Positions 1 through 9,243 of a DNA stretch of 64,000 nt are shown in pieces (position 1 is the stretch's first letter; each line of letters starts with the position of its first letter). The position numbers and the translations under genes are program-made. Source of the stretch: AWTP1-13 sp963814055 (lineage in GTDB: Bacteria; Pseudomonadota; Alphaproteobacteria; Rhizobiales; Hyphomicrobiaceae); assembly GCA_963814055.1 (NCBI GenBank), contig CAWFBJ010000014.1, forward strand, positions 310,001 through 374,000, given 5' to 3'. A model generated the notes under the pieces. The model saw only the letters and a list, made by a program, of their open reading frames with translations, searched no databases and was not told where the DNA came from.

Positions 1-318
1 CTTCTCGGTGGCCTCGTCCGGCGTACCCTGCTTCGGTTCCGAAGCTGGCGCTTCCTCGTAGAAAAACTGTACTGAAACGCCCAGTACCTGCGCGAGATCG
101 AACAACCGGCTCGCGCCAATTCGGTTGATGCCTTTCTCGTATTTCTGCACCTGTTGGAATGTCAGTCCCAGCTTCTCGCCGAGCTTCTCCTGGCTCATGC
201 CAAGCAGCATCCGCCGAAAGCGCACCCGGCTACCGACATGAATGTCTATCGGATTTGGCCGTCGCGAGCTTTTTTCATCGCCTATCAAGTTTTCGGCGAT
301 CCCTGTTGGTCTTGACAT
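1..318 (-). CDS. XRE-family HTH transcriptional regulator, C-terminus cut by window edge
   Basis: I translated this gene directly. It starts at an ATG (318-316) and stays open for 106 codons to the window edge, so the C-terminus is missing. Residues about 28-85 form a SinR-type XRE helix-turn-helix: a VGSRVRFRR helix, the SQEKLGEKLGLTFQQVQKY helix-turn-helix, and FDLAQVLGVSVQFFYE. This is a short cytoplasmic DNA-binding protein. In many Hyphomicrobiales a regulator of this type sits between lnt and metK, and lnt is the next gene here, which supports the call. Its targets cannot be told from the sequence. Confidence 0.85.
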   Translation of the reverse strand, partial: MSRPTGIAENLIGDEKSSRRPNPIDIHVGSRVRFRRMLLGMSQEKLGEKLGLTFQQVQKYEKGINRIGASRLFDLAQVLGVSVQFFYEEAPASEPKQGTPDEATEK

Positions 319-430
319 CAAAGCCCCGCAAACGTTGCCTTTGCACAAGTGGTAGGTGCAGTCCTACAGAGCGTCAACTTCCAGTCCCTCTGCTGAACAG
401 CAGATAGCGGACGCAAGAACGCGTGTGCAA

Positions 431-2065
431 CTAGCGCCGCACTACCCTGCCTAGAATGACGCCCCCGAGTAACCAGATCGTAAAGAAAATAGAATCACCA
501 AACCGCGCATAGGGTGGCGGCTGCAACGCTGTGGGCAGTGGCACATCTATCACCCCACGGACGTCAAGGTCGATGCGGCCCAGTGGGCGGCCGTATCCAT
601 CGAAGGCTGCAGAAACCCCATTATTGGCCGCGCGGATGATGGGAACACCCTCTTCGACGGCGCGAACGCGGGCTTGATGAAGGTGCTGGCGCGGGCCGGT
701 CGTGTTGCCAAACCATCCATCGTTTGTGACATTAACCATTACTCCAGGTCGTTCTGCCCCCTGAACAAGGGCACCCGGAAAGATCGCTTCGTAGCAAATG
801 AGCGGCAGGGCTGGGGGAAGGCCGGGTATATCAAGCAATGGCCGAGGCGAGACGCCAAAATCGAAGGTGCCGATGGCTTGGCTGAGTTGGCGCAGGCCGA
901 TGGCTTCGAGCACCCTTCGCAACGGCAAAAACTCGCCGAACGGGACAAGGTGGATCTTGTCGTAGCGGGTCAGCAGCACACCGCCACGCCCGAAGACCAA
1001 AAGACTATTGAAGAAGATGCGCAACCGCGGCGACGCCGGCGGCGCCTGCTCGGCGCGCAGCGCTCCTGCAATAAGGACTGTTCCCTCCGGCAGCAGTGCG
1101 CCGATGGCCGCCAGCGCTTCCGGCGCATCGAGTGGCAGGAACGGCATGGCGGCTTCGGGCCACACCACGTGCGTGATGCCGTTAAGATTGTCGATCGTGC
1201 CGGCCGCATCCCGGCGTGACAGATCGATGTGATCGAAGAAAATTCGCTCCTGGTTTTCGGGCCGCCACTTGTCGCGCTGCAGAATGCTCGGCTGCACGAT
1301 CCTGATTTTCACTCCGGGCACCACAGCCGAGGTGCCAAGTGCGAGCCGGATATGGCCTGCCGCGCTGGCGATGAGCAACGGCAACACGGCGACGGCAAGC
1401 GCCGCACGCCGGGACCCGCGGCCCTGCGCCTCGCTCCACAGGACAGGCGGGAGCGCGAACACGAGCACCGCAATCAGCGTCAGCCCGTAAATGCCGAAGA
1501 CGGCCACACTTTGCATGAGCGATACGGGATAAGTGAGGGCGTAGCCCAATACGTTCCAAGGAAAGCCCGAGAGCATGTGGCCGCGCAGCCACTCCATCGC
1601 CGATAGCGATAACGCGAGCGTCACCACACGGTAGATGCCGGTGCGCCAGAATGATGCCGCCAGTGCCGTTGCCGCCGCATGGAACAGTGCCAGACCCGCG
1701 GGCATCAGCAGGACGGCAAAGGGCATCAGGACGGCAAAGACCTCAGCGTCGACGAGAAAGGCCTCGCCGATCCAAAACAGGCCGGCGAGGAAATAACCGA
1801 AGCCGAACCACCAGCCGATCTCGGCGGCCGCGGCTGCAGGCCGCCGATGCCAGCGCTCACCGTGGTTACGCGTGCCGCGTTCGAATGCTCCGTCGGTCAA
1901 CCACACCAGTGCTGGTAGCGTGAGCCACAGGATGGGCCAGACGAAGAACGGAGCCAGTGCAAGCACCGATGCGGCACCGGCGACGACCGCGGCAGCGCGG
2001 CAACGCCATCCATCGAGCCCCTTCAAGCGTTCCGCAAGCGCCGCTATCGACAACATGCCGGGCAT
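431..2065 (-). CDS. lnt: Apolipoprotein N-acyltransferase
   Basis: Lnt transfers the third acyl chain to the N-terminal cysteine of periplasmic lipoproteins and acts in the inner membrane. The N-terminal half is a series of hydrophobic segments. The C-terminal half is a carbon-nitrogen hydrolase domain with the expected triad context: Glu in VVWPEAAMPF, Lys in YDKIHLVPFGE and Cys in LICYEAIFP. A last hydrophobic segment closes the protein. I chose the ATG at 2065 because GGAGAGG precedes it closely; an in-frame GTG at 2110 would add 15 unlikely residues. It follows the CorC-like gene on the same strand, a conserved pairing in proteobacteria. Confidence 0.95.
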   Translation of the reverse strand: MPGMLSIAALAERLKGLDGWRCRAAAVVAGAASVLALAPFFVWPILWLTLPALVWLTDGAFERGTRNHGERWHRRPAAAAAEIGWWFGFGYFLAGLFWIGEAFLVDAEVFAVLMPFAVLLMPAGLALFHAAATALAASFWRTGIYRVVTLALSLSAMEWLRGHMLSGFPWNVLGYALTYPVSLMQSVAVFGIYGLTLIAVLVFALPPVLWSEAQGRGSRRAALAVAVLPLLIASAAGHIRLALGTSAVVPGVKIRIVQPSILQRDKWRPENQERIFFDHIDLSRRDAAGTIDNLNGITHVVWPEAAMPFLPLDAPEALAAIGALLPEGTVLIAGALRAEQAPPASPRLRIFFNSLLVFGRGGVLLTRYDKIHLVPFGEFLPLRRVLEAIGLRQLSQAIGTFDFGVSPRPLLDIPGLPPALPLICYEAIFPGALVQGAERPGVMVNVTNDGWFGNTTGPRQHLHQARVRAVEEGVPIIRAANNGVSAAFDGYGRPLGRIDLDVRGVIDVPLPTALQPPPYARFGDSIFFTIWLLGGVILGRVVRR

Positions 2066-2115
2066 GGGCCTCTCCGGGGGACACCGCCGCAAGCTCCGCG
2101 CGCCCAACACTCAAG

Positions 2116-3144
2116 TCAAGACTTGGCGACGGCCGCATCAGCGGAAGTGCTACGCGGCATGTGTACCCTCAGTTTCTTGACGCGGCGCGGATCTGCATCG
2201 AGCACCTCGAACTCGATCCCCGCTGGATGAGGGATCAGCTCGCCGCGCGCCGGGACCCGGCTGATCAACGCAAAGATGAGGCCGCCGAGTGTATCGACCT
2301 CGGACTCTTCCCCCGGCTTCAGCAGCTTCAGGCCGAGGTATGCCTCCAGCTCGTGCACCGGTGTGCGTGCTGCGGTCACCAGTCCCTGCTTGGGATCGCT
2401 CGTGATGTTGGCGGCCTCGGCCTCGTCATGCTCGTCCTCGATGTTCCCGACGATCTGCTCGACGAGGTCTTCAATGGTAACAAGCCCATCAGTCCCGCCG
2501 TATTCGTCGACGACCAGGGCCATGTGAATGTGCGTCGACTGCATCCGAATGAGCAGGTTTGCGGCCGGCATGGAAGGCGGCACGAAGATCATCGGGCGGC
2601 GCAGCTTGGCCGAAACGATCGGCTTTGAGAGGTCGATGCGCGATAGGTCGGGCGGGCGTACTGCATTCGCCGAACCCGGGCGAATGGCGGAAGACGGCAC
2701 ATATCCCGCGATGGCCGGGCGGCCGAGGGCGTCTCCCATCATCCATCTCAACAGATCCTTGACATGGACCATGCCGCGCGGGTCGTCGAGCGTCTCGCGG
2801 AACAGCGGTACCCGCGACACGCCGGCGGCATCGAAGGTCTTGAGCAACTCGAGGATCGGCTCGTTTTCATCGACGGCAATAATGTCGGCACGGGGCACCA
2901 TGACGTCCTCTACCCTGAGCGCGCCGAAACGCATGGTGCGCAAAAGCATCTCGCGCTCTTCGGCCGAGAACGCCTCGCCTTCGCCCGCGCTCAGCGCGTT
3001 CTCCAGCGTCGTGCGCAGCGTCGGCGCGCCGGGCAGGCCCAGTTTCGCGCGCAGCGCGGTCAGCCATCCGTAGGGCTGTTCTGCCGCTTCCTCTGCCGGC
3101 AGCGGTTCGGGTGCTTGCTTGTCTTCTGTTGGCTCGTTGCTCAT
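2116..3144 (-). CDS. CBS-domain protein of the HlyC/CorC family
   Basis: This 342-residue protein has paired CBS domains in its first two thirds (segments such as VMVPRADIIAVDENEPILELL and HIHMALVVDEYGGTDGLVTIED) and a CorC_HlyC domain at the C-terminus (FEVLDADPRRVKKLRV). There is no N-terminal membrane domain, so it is the short CorC type linked to Mg/Co efflux and envelope upkeep. I start it at the ATG at 3144, eight bases after the ybeY stop; the in-frame ATG at 3192 lies inside ybeY. It sits in the usual phoH-ybeY-corC-lnt operon. The exact substrate is not established for the family. Confidence 0.9.
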   Translation of the reverse strand: MSNEPTEDKQAPEPLPAEEAAEQPYGWLTALRAKLGLPGAPTLRTTLENALSAGEGEAFSAEEREMLLRTMRFGALRVEDVMVPRADIIAVDENEPILELLKTFDAAGVSRVPLFRETLDDPRGMVHVKDLLRWMMGDALGRPAIAGYVPSSAIRPGSANAVRPPDLSRIDLSKPIVSAKLRRPMIFVPPSMPAANLLIRMQSTHIHMALVVDEYGGTDGLVTIEDLVEQIVGNIEDEHDEAEAANITSDPKQGLVTAARTPVHELEAYLGLKLLKPGEESEVDTLGGLIFALISRVPARGELIPHPAGIEFEVLDADPRRVKKLRVHMPRSTSADAAVAKS

Positions 3145-3151
3145 GGCGCTT

Positions 3152-3706
3152 TCATTCAATCCCGTCAGACGCGTAAGGATCTGTAATCGCAAGCGTTGCC
3201 AGGATCTCGGTTTCTACCCGTTCCATGGTCTCGGCTTCGGCGTCCGTCTCGTGCTCGAACCCCAGCAGGTGCAGCAGACCATGGATGACGAGATGCTGGA
3301 GGTGATGCACGGGCGGAATTCCGCGCTCCGCCGCTTCGCGCACGACCGTTTCGGCCGCCAGCACGACATCGCCCAGGATGCCGTTCCGAGCGCCTCCCGG
3401 TGGAACCTGGAATGGAAAGGACAGAACGTTGGTCGGCTTGTCCTTGCCGCGGTACGTTTGGTTGAGTGCGCGGACCAGTGCGTCGTCGCCGAGGACGACG
3501 CTTGCTTCCGTGCCGCGGGCGCCTCCGCACCCGGAATGTTCAGCTAGCGCTGCTGCTGCCGTCTCGATCGCATGCTCAGTCGCCGCGAATGCACTCCAGT
3601 CGCCAGCCTCGTTGACAATGACAACGGACAGCTGTTCTGGAGGTTCGGAGCCGGCCGATGAGTCGTCGGCAGAAGCCACGAGCGTACTGTCGCCGGGGTC
3701 GTTCAT
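3152..3706 (-). CDS. ybeY: Endoribonuclease YbeY (16S rRNA maturation)
   Basis: YbeY is a zinc-dependent single-strand endoribonuclease needed for 16S rRNA 3'-end processing and ribosome quality control. The family signature is clear: HGLLHLLGFEH near residue 140 supplies the three zinc-binding histidines, and the upstream RGKDKPTNVLSFPF block is conserved. It has 184 residues, somewhat longer than E. coli YbeY because of an acidic N-terminal extension. It is sandwiched between phoH and the corC-like gene with gaps of only a few bases, so co-transcription is likely. Confidence 0.95.
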   Translation of the reverse strand: MNDPGDSTLVASADDSSAGSEPPEQLSVVIVNEAGDWSAFAATEHAIETAAAALAEHSGCGGARGTEASVVLGDDALVRALNQTYRGKDKPTNVLSFPFQVPPGGARNGILGDVVLAAETVVREAAERGIPPVHHLQHLVIHGLLHLLGFEHETDAEAETMERVETEILATLAITDPYASDGIE

Positions 3707-3721
3707 AAGCGATACACAACG

Positions 3722-4723
3722 CTAGCCGTTCTTCCTGCCGGCTTTGTCGTAGGCCTCGACAATGCGCGCTACGAGATCGCGGCGCACCACGTCGCCTGAA
3801 TTGAAGCGAACCGCTTCGATGCCTTTGATCCCATCGAGAAGCTTGACGGCGTCCACGAGCCCCGATTTCTGGCCGGCCGGCAGGTCGATCTGGCTAGGGT
3901 CGCCGGTGATGACCATCTTCGAGCCTTCGCCGATGCGGGTCAGAAACATTTTCATCTGCATGGCGGATGTATTCTGCGCCTCGTCCAAGATGATGAACGA
4001 ATGCGCCAGGGTGCGGCCACGCATGAAGGCGAGCGGTGCGACCTCGATAACGCCGGTAGCCAGATCGCGCTCCACCTTGGCGGGGGGCAGCACGTCGTTG
4101 AGCGCGTCGTAGAGCGGGCGCAGATAGGGATCGACTTTCTCGCGCATGTCGCCCGGCAGAAATCCCAACCGCTCACCGGCTTCGACAGCGGGCCGCGAAA
4201 GAATGATCCGCTCGACCTGTCCGCGTTCCAGGCACTGGGCGGCGTAGGCGACTGCCAGGTACGTCTTGCCCGTGCCGGCGGGACCGAGGCCGAACACGAG
4301 ATCGACGTTGTCCAAGGCCTGAATGTAAGTGGTCTGGGTCGGTGAGCGGGCCGTGATGACCTTGCGGCGGGTGCGGATTTGCGCGAGTCCATCCTTGGCC
4401 GGCGCCTCTGACCGGGCATGGCGCAGGAGACCGTCGATGTCGCCGGCGCCGATGTCTTCGCCCTTTCGGACGCGTGCGTAAAGCTTCTCGAGTACCTCGC
4501 GCGCAACTTCGCAGGATTCCACTGGGCCTGACAGTGTCACCACGTTGCCATGGGCATGCGCCTCGATGCCAAGGCGTTCCTCCAGCAGTGCCAGATGCCC
4601 GTCGTATTCGCCGAGAAGGCGATTCAAGTGACGGTTGTCCTCAAACGGCACGACCAAACGTGCCTGCTCTGACCTGGGTGCCTTACCCAACCCCGCCGCC
4701 GCTGGCCCACGCACGCCTGTCAA
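3722..4723 (-). CDS. phoH: PhoH-like P-loop ATPase
   Basis: This 333-residue protein has a Walker A motif (GPAGTGKT, residues 147-154) and a Walker B motif (FIILDEAQ, about residue 245) in the PhoH ATPase arrangement, with a KH-like N-terminal region (about residues 25-95). PhoH/YbeZ proteins are cytoplasmic ATPases that work with YbeY in RNA metabolism, and ybeY follows directly here. About 70 bases separate it from miaB upstream. The true start could lie slightly downstream of the ATG at 4723, since the first 20 residues are poorly conserved in character. Confidence 0.93.
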   Translation of the reverse strand: MTGVRGPAAAGLGKAPRSEQARLVVPFEDNRHLNRLLGEYDGHLALLEERLGIEAHAHGNVVTLSGPVESCEVAREVLEKLYARVRKGEDIGAGDIDGLLRHARSEAPAKDGLAQIRTRRKVITARSPTQTTYIQALDNVDLVFGLGPAGTGKTYLAVAYAAQCLERGQVERIILSRPAVEAGERLGFLPGDMREKVDPYLRPLYDALNDVLPPAKVERDLATGVIEVAPLAFMRGRTLAHSFIILDEAQNTSAMQMKMFLTRIGEGSKMVITGDPSQIDLPAGQKSGLVDAVKLLDGIKGIEAVRFNSGDVVRRDLVARIVEAYDKAGRKNG

Positions 4724-4794
4724 TTAGGCGGCCTCCGAATGAATGCAGGTTCTCGAATCTCAAGCCCACCCTACCACACTCTATTGCCTTCGCC

Positions 4795-6145
4795 TCATGC
4801 GGCGCTGGCCTCATGGAGGACGCCAGCCAGACTATTGGGTCCGGCGGACGCAATTTCAACCTCTAAGGTTTTGCCGAGCCACGAAGAATCAAGCTGTGCA
4901 TGAACCGACTGCAGATACGGAGAACGGCCGATCAGTTGCCCCGGGCGCCGCCCGCGGCGATCAAAAAGCACCGGCATGATCATGCCGACCTGCGCTGAAT
5001 TGAACGCCGTTTGATGCCGGGTTATCACGCTCTGCAGCTGACTTAGACGTGCAACCTTGACCTCTTCGGGGAGCTGCTCCAGACCTGCGGCCGGTGTGCC
5101 CGGTCGCGGACTGTATTTGAAGCTGTAGGCCTGGGCAAAGCGTACGCGCTCCATCATTGAGAGAGTGTCCTCGAACTCGGCATCGGTCTCGCCGGGGAAG
5201 CCGACGATGACGTCGGTCGACAGCGCAATGTCGGGTCGCACGGCGCGGATGCGGTCGACGAGTGCCAGGTATTCGGCGCCGGTGTGCTTGCGGTTCATGG
5301 CCGCGAGGACGCGATCGGCGCCAGACTGAAACGGTAGGTGCAGGAAGGGCATCAGCTTGGGTTCGTCGCGGTGCGTGTCGATCAGGTCGTCGGCCATGTC
5401 GCGCGGATGGCTGGTCGTGTACCGCAGGCGTTCGAGCCCACCGATGCGCGCAAGTTGTCCGATCAGTCGCGCGAGTGACCACGGCCGCCCATCGGGCCCC
5501 TGACCATGATAGGCGTTGACGTTCTGTCCGAGCAACGTGATCTCGCGCACGCCGTGGTCAACCAGGCGACGTGCTTCGCCTTCCACGTCCGCAATGGAAC
5601 GCGAATACTCGGCGCCGCGCGTGTAAGGGACAACGCAGAACGTGCAGAACCTGTCGCAGCCTTCCTGTACTGTCAGAAAAGCGCTTGGTGCGCGTGCTGG
5701 TGCGCGCTCGGGCAGCGAGGAAAATTTATCCAGCTCGGGAAATTCGGTTTCGACGATGGGCGGCGTGTCGCCCGTTGCTGCGCGCGATCAGCTCGCCTAG
5801 GCGATGATAGCTTTGCGGGCCGACAACGAGATTGACGCTGGGTTCCCGCCTCGCGATCTCGGCACCTTCGGCTTGGGCCACGCACCCAGCCACGGTGATG
5901 ATCGTATCCTTGCCGGCAGCACGGCGTTCCGCTTTCGCGTCGCGAATGCGGCCGAGGTCGGAATAGACCTTTTCGACGGCCTTGTCGCGGATGTGGCAGG
6001 TATTGAGCAGGACGACATCGGCCTCCTCCATCGACTGTGTTTCCACAAAGCCCATGGGGGCGAGCAGTTCCGTCATGCGCGCGGTATCGTAGACGTTCAT
6101 CTGACAGCCGAACGTCTTGGCGTAGATTTTTTTTGGTACGCTCAT
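4795..6145 (-). CDS. miaB: tRNA-2-methylthio-N6-dimethylallyladenosine synthase, one frameshift
   Basis: MiaB is a radical-SAM enzyme that adds the 2-methylthio group at A37 of tRNAs reading UNN codons. The N-terminal UPF0004 domain (KTFGCQMNVYD, NTCHIRDKA, VAGCVAQAE), the radical-SAM CxxxCxxC motif (CDRFCTFCVVP) and the C-terminal TRAM domain are all present, but in two frames. The switch is near 5779-5786: after ELIAR the sequence continues properly (ATGDTPPIVETEFPEL) if one base is removed. I start it at the ATG at 6145 (MSVPKKIYAKTFG). The repaired protein is about 450 residues, normal for MiaB. It lies between fur and phoH, as in related genomes. Confidence 0.92.
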
Positions 6146-6243
6146 GTCACGTCTCAGCGCCCAGGGACAAGGCGCTATTGCAGTGCAGCATCCGGAGAGG
6201 TTTAGCCGGGCCGGTCGCCGGGCGTAAAGCGCCAAATTCAATG

Positions 6244-6681
6244 CTACTTGCGGGCGCGTTTGGCCGGCACGCCATAAAGCTCGAGCCGGTGCCCTACCAG
6301 ATCGAAACCCAACTCCCGCGCAACGCGTTGCTGGATGCGCTCGATATCTTCGTTCTTGAACTCGATCACGCGACCGGTTTCGACGTCGATCAAATGATCG
6401 TGGTGGCTTCGGGAGGCCTCTTCGTAGCGCCCGCGGCCAGCACCGAAGTCGTGACGTTCGAGAATACCCTGGGCGGCAAACAGCTTGAGGGTGCGGTAGA
6501 CGGTTGAAAGCGAGATGCGTGCATCGACGGCGTGTGCTCGCCGGTGCACTTCCTCCACATCGGGGTGGTCCTTGGCAATCGAGAGGACGCGAGCGATCAC
6601 GCGCCTCTGCCCGGTCATGCGCAGCCGCTTGGAAGCGCAGAGCCGTTCGATGCGACTTGCCTGGTCCAGCGAAGCGGACAT
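6244..6681 (-). CDS. fur: Fur-family metal-responsive repressor (Fur/Mur type)
   Basis: This 145-residue regulator has the Fur winged helix, with recognition helix SLSTVYRTLKLF at residues 57-68, and the metal-site segment HHDHLID at residues 93-99. It lacks CxxC zinc-finger motifs. In Hyphomicrobiales proteins of this type often answer mainly to manganese (Mur) while Irr and RirA handle iron, so the ligand is uncertain. It sits between rimI and miaB on the same strand. The HHDH pattern fits Fur/Mur; I saw nothing to suggest Irr. Confidence 0.88.
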   Translation of the reverse strand: MSASLDQASRIERLCASKRLRMTGQRRVIARVLSIAKDHPDVEEVHRRAHAVDARISLSTVYRTLKLFAAQGILERHDFGAGRGRYEEASRSHHDHLIDVETGRVIEFKNEDIERIQQRVARELGFDLVGHRLELYGVPAKRARK

Positions 6682-6760
6682 AATCCCGGTGGCCCGAATC
6701 TTTGATCAGCGTTTATATGCGGCCCCCTCCGGGGCGTCCACCTCCAGGAGCGAGCTGAGC

Positions 6761-7243
6761 TCAGAGTGCCAGTGCCAGCGCCAGGTTGACCGCGTCTTCG
6801 GGCGGGTTGCCTGGGCGCTCATAGTAGCCCTTGCGTCGCCCGATTTCCGCAAAGCCCAGCTTCTTGTAGAGCCTGAGCGCCGCCGTGTTGCTGGCTGCAA
6901 CTTCAAGATACAAGCGGCGCGCTTCCGCCTTCCCGGCGGCCCGGCCGAGGGCTTCGACCAGGCGCTGTCCGATACCTCGGCGCTGCCAGTTCCCGCATAC
7001 GCCGAGGGTAAGAATTTCTGCTTCGTCCGCAATCAGCCGGCCCAGAATGAAACCAGCGGTCGCCAGTGGTTCTCCGGCGCGCGCTATGAAAGCAGTGGAA
7101 CCTGGATGATCGAGCAATAACCTGAAGCTGGCAGCGTCCCATGCCGGAGAAAATAGTGGAGCGTGCAGCCGGGCCAGCTCTTCTGCACTATCGACTCCCG
7201 CCCACAGGATGCTCACGTGCTCGGCGGCACTGGGTTTCGTCAC
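6761..7243 (-). CDS. rimI: Ribosomal protein S18-alanine N-acetyltransferase
   Basis: A GNAT-fold acetyltransferase of 160 residues. The acetyl-CoA-binding motif A is QRRGIGQRL (residues 88-96), preceded by EILTLGV, followed by YLEVAASNTAALRLYKKLGF and a GRRKGYY segment, all typical of RimI. It overlaps the start of the tsaB frame by four bases, a common rimI-tsaB arrangement that suggests translational coupling. RimI acetylates the N-terminus of ribosomal protein S18; other substrates are possible, as with many GNATs. Confidence 0.88.
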   Translation of the reverse strand: MTKPSAAEHVSILWAGVDSAEELARLHAPLFSPAWDAASFRLLLDHPGSTAFIARAGEPLATAGFILGRLIADEAEILTLGVCGNWQRRGIGQRLVEALGRAAGKAEARRLYLEVAASNTAALRLYKKLGFAEIGRRKGYYERPGNPPEDAVNLALALAL

Positions 7244-7935
7244 GGCAGCATCCTCGGCAAAGCTTTGTCAGCCTGTGGCTTGGCATCCGGCTCCCGCAGG
7301 TAGATCGGCGTGACGCGGTCGACTGGTGCAAGCTCAGGCGCCATGAGGGCGAGCGACGTCGCGTGCGGTTGCAGATCTGGCAATCGAACCTCGGCGTGGC
7401 CTTCTGCGGCGGCAGCGACCGCCGCTGCGCCGGAGCCTGCGACGAGAACCGGCTGCCGACCGATGGCGCGGGCTGCCTGTTCTGGCGTAACCAGCAAGGC
7501 GTCACGCGCTCCAATCGTGTGATTGGGGAAGACCTGAAAGTAGATCATATCGCGGCGCGCATCGACCGCGACGGCCAGTGGCCGGCCAGCGCGCTCGCGC
7601 CCGATCAAAAGATCGGCACGGTGGGCCATGACTGCGAGGCTGGTTGTGCCGACGACAGGCCTGTCCATGGCTAACGCAAACGCGCGCGCTGCAGCAATGC
7701 CCACACGCACGCCTGTGAAAGTACCCGGACCCAGGGTTACGGCAATGCGATCGATCGAGGAAAACGCCAGTCCTGCACCTTCCATGACCTCCGCAATCAT
7801 GGGGAACAGGCGTTCGGCATGGCCGGCGGTGCGCGCTTCATAGGCTTCGCGCAGCAGCCATTCGCCCCCCGCGCTCCGCCACCGCACCGCGGCGGACACC
7901 GCACCAAAACAGGTATCGAAGGCGAGGATGTTCAT
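7240..7935 (-). CDS. tsaB: tRNA threonylcarbamoyladenosine biosynthesis protein TsaB
   Basis: TsaB is the inactive paralogue of TsaD and its partner in making t6A37 in ANN-decoding tRNAs. The 231-residue protein starts MNILAFDT and has the family's GPGTFTGVRVGIA segment near residue 72, together with an ASKH-fold N-terminal half and the poorly conserved C-terminal half usual for TsaB. It shares a four-base overlap with rimI and begins just after the nitroreductase-like gene ends upstream. Confidence 0.92.
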   Translation of the reverse strand: MNILAFDTCFGAVSAAVRWRSAGGEWLLREAYEARTAGHAERLFPMIAEVMEGAGLAFSSIDRIAVTLGPGTFTGVRVGIAAARAFALAMDRPVVGTTSLAVMAHRADLLIGRERAGRPLAVAVDARRDMIYFQVFPNHTIGARDALLVTPEQAARAIGRQPVLVAGSGAAAVAAAAEGHAEVRLPDLQPHATSLALMAPELAPVDRVTPIYLREPDAKPQADKALPRMLP

Positions 7936-7941
7936 GGGTGG

Positions 7942-8523
7942 CTACAAAATTTTCCCGATCTCATCGAAATCGAACCGCGGCCCCCTCGGCCGCAAACCCG
8001 CCGGGTCGCCGAAGCCCAGGTTGCACAGAAAGTTCGATTGGACGTCGGTACCGGCAAAGAACTCCTTGTCGACGCCGGCATTGTCGAACCCGGACATGGG
8101 CCCGCAATCGAGCCCGAGCGATCGCGCTGCGAGGATGAGATAGCCGCCCTGCAGGGAGCTGTTGCGGAACGCCATCGTGCGTGCTTGCTCCGGCTTGTCT
8201 GCGAACGCGCTCAGAGGGTCTTGGCCTTTGGGCGGGTGCACGTAGAACTTCAGATCGTAGCCGACGATGACGGTCACCGGAGCGGCCATGGTCTTGTCGA
8301 CGTTGCCGGCGCTCAGGTGCGGCTTCAGGCGCTCCTTCGCCGCCTTCGATTTCACGAACACGAGACGCGCAGGCAAGCTGTTGTTGGCGGTCGGGGCCAT
8401 CTTTGTGAGATCGACGAGCTCCTTGAGCAGGTTGTCGGGGACGTCGCGTGGCTGCCAGGCCCTATGCGTGCGCGCGTCCAAGAACAGCTGCTTCAGCGCA
8501 GTGTCGTCCAATCGTGCCGGCAT
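7942..8523 (-). CDS. Malonic semialdehyde reductase-like nitroreductase (RutE/HadB type)
   Basis: An FMN-dependent nitroreductase-fold protein of 193 residues. It has the N-terminal RTHRAWQPRDV segment, KMAPTANNSLPARLVFV, a central SLQGGYLILAARSLGLDCGPMSGFD block and a C-terminal FLCNLGFGDPAGLRPRGPR segment. This pattern matches the RutE/HadB subgroup, whose members reduce malonic semialdehyde to 3-hydroxypropionate. It is probably a cytoplasmic NAD(P)H-dependent oxidoreductase. It lies a few bases upstream of tsaB and may be co-transcribed with it. The substrate is inferred only from family resemblance. Confidence 0.8.
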   Translation of the reverse strand: MPARLDDTALKQLFLDARTHRAWQPRDVPDNLLKELVDLTKMAPTANNSLPARLVFVKSKAAKERLKPHLSAGNVDKTMAAPVTVIVGYDLKFYVHPPKGQDPLSAFADKPEQARTMAFRNSSLQGGYLILAARSLGLDCGPMSGFDNAGVDKEFFAGTDVQSNFLCNLGFGDPAGLRPRGPRFDFDEIGKIL

Positions 8524-8538
8524 AATCCCTCCAAGAAC

Positions 8539-8569
8539 AAAAAAACCCCGCTCGGTTTGCGAGCGGGGT
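8539..8569 (-). terminator. Rho-independent terminator of the nfuA transcript
   Basis: A perfect 10-bp inverted repeat (ACCCCGCTCG at 8545-8554, CGAGCGGGGT at 8560-8569) has a five-base loop. On the minus strand it is followed directly by seven T residues. It stands 29 bases past the nfuA stop and upstream of the nitroreductase start, so it should separate these two minus-strand transcripts. Confidence 0.9.
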
Positions 8570-8597
8570 CATTATGCCCGTGTTGCCGGCCTCGTTG

Positions 8598-9158
8598 CTA
8601 GACCGGCCGTACTTCCTGCACGTCCGGACAGAAGTGCTTCAGCAGATTCTCGATGCCGTGGCGCAACGTCGCTGTGGAACTCGGACAGCCGGCGCAGGCT
8701 CCGCGCATGTGCAGGAACACCACGCCATCCTTGAAGCCCTGGAAGGTGATGTCGCCGCCGTCGTTGGCAACTGCCGGGCGCACACGCGTGTCCAGCAGTT
8801 CCTTGATGGTCTTGACCGTGTCTTCGTCTTTGGCGTCGTACTGCTCCGAGTCCGTGTCCTGGTCGGTGCTCTCGCCACTATCGACCACCGGCGCCCCGGA
8901 CATGTAGTGCTCCATGATGGCGCCGAGGATGGCCGGCTTGATGTGCGGCCATTCGGCTTCGCCCTTGGTCACGGAGATGAAATCGGACCCTAAGAATACG
9001 CCGGTCACACCGTCGACGTCGAACAGTCGGGTGGCCAGCGGCGAACCTGCCGCCTCCGACTTGGAGCGGTAGTCCACCGTGCCGTCATCCAGCACGGTCT
9101 TGCCGGGGATGAACTTGAGGGTGGCCGGATTGGGCGTGTGCTCGGTCTGGATGAACAT
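8598..9158 (-). CDS. nfuA: NifU-like Fe-S cluster scaffold/carrier protein (NFU family)
   Basis: The 186-residue protein has an N-terminal Nfu_N domain (FIQTEHTPNPATLKFIPGK) and a C-terminal NifU domain with the cluster-binding CxxC (CAGC, residues 155-158). An acidic linker (about residues 92-114) joins the two. Such proteins hold or deliver [4Fe-4S] clusters to cytoplasmic apo-proteins. The gene is monocistronic as far as I can see: it is followed by a strong terminator and preceded by an 85-base gap to the universal-stress gene. Confidence 0.93.
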   Translation of the reverse strand: MFIQTEHTPNPATLKFIPGKTVLDDGTVDYRSKSEAAGSPLATRLFDVDGVTGVFLGSDFISVTKGEAEWPHIKPAILGAIMEHYMSGAPVVDSGESTDQDTDSEQYDAKDEDTVKTIKELLDTRVRPAVANDGGDITFQGFKDGVVFLHMRGACAGCPSSTATLRHGIENLLKHFCPDVQEVRPV

Positions 9159-9243
9159 GGCGGTCTCTCCGCTCGGGGAACTTTGGAATCATTCTAGTAG
9201 ATGGGCGTTGCCAGGTCAAAAACCTAGAGGTCGAGCCCTCAGT

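Noticed and set aside
5726..6145. A programmed frameshift in miaB
   Set aside because: There is no slippery heptamer or following structure, and the same type of one-base gain occurs in many unrelated genes of this window.
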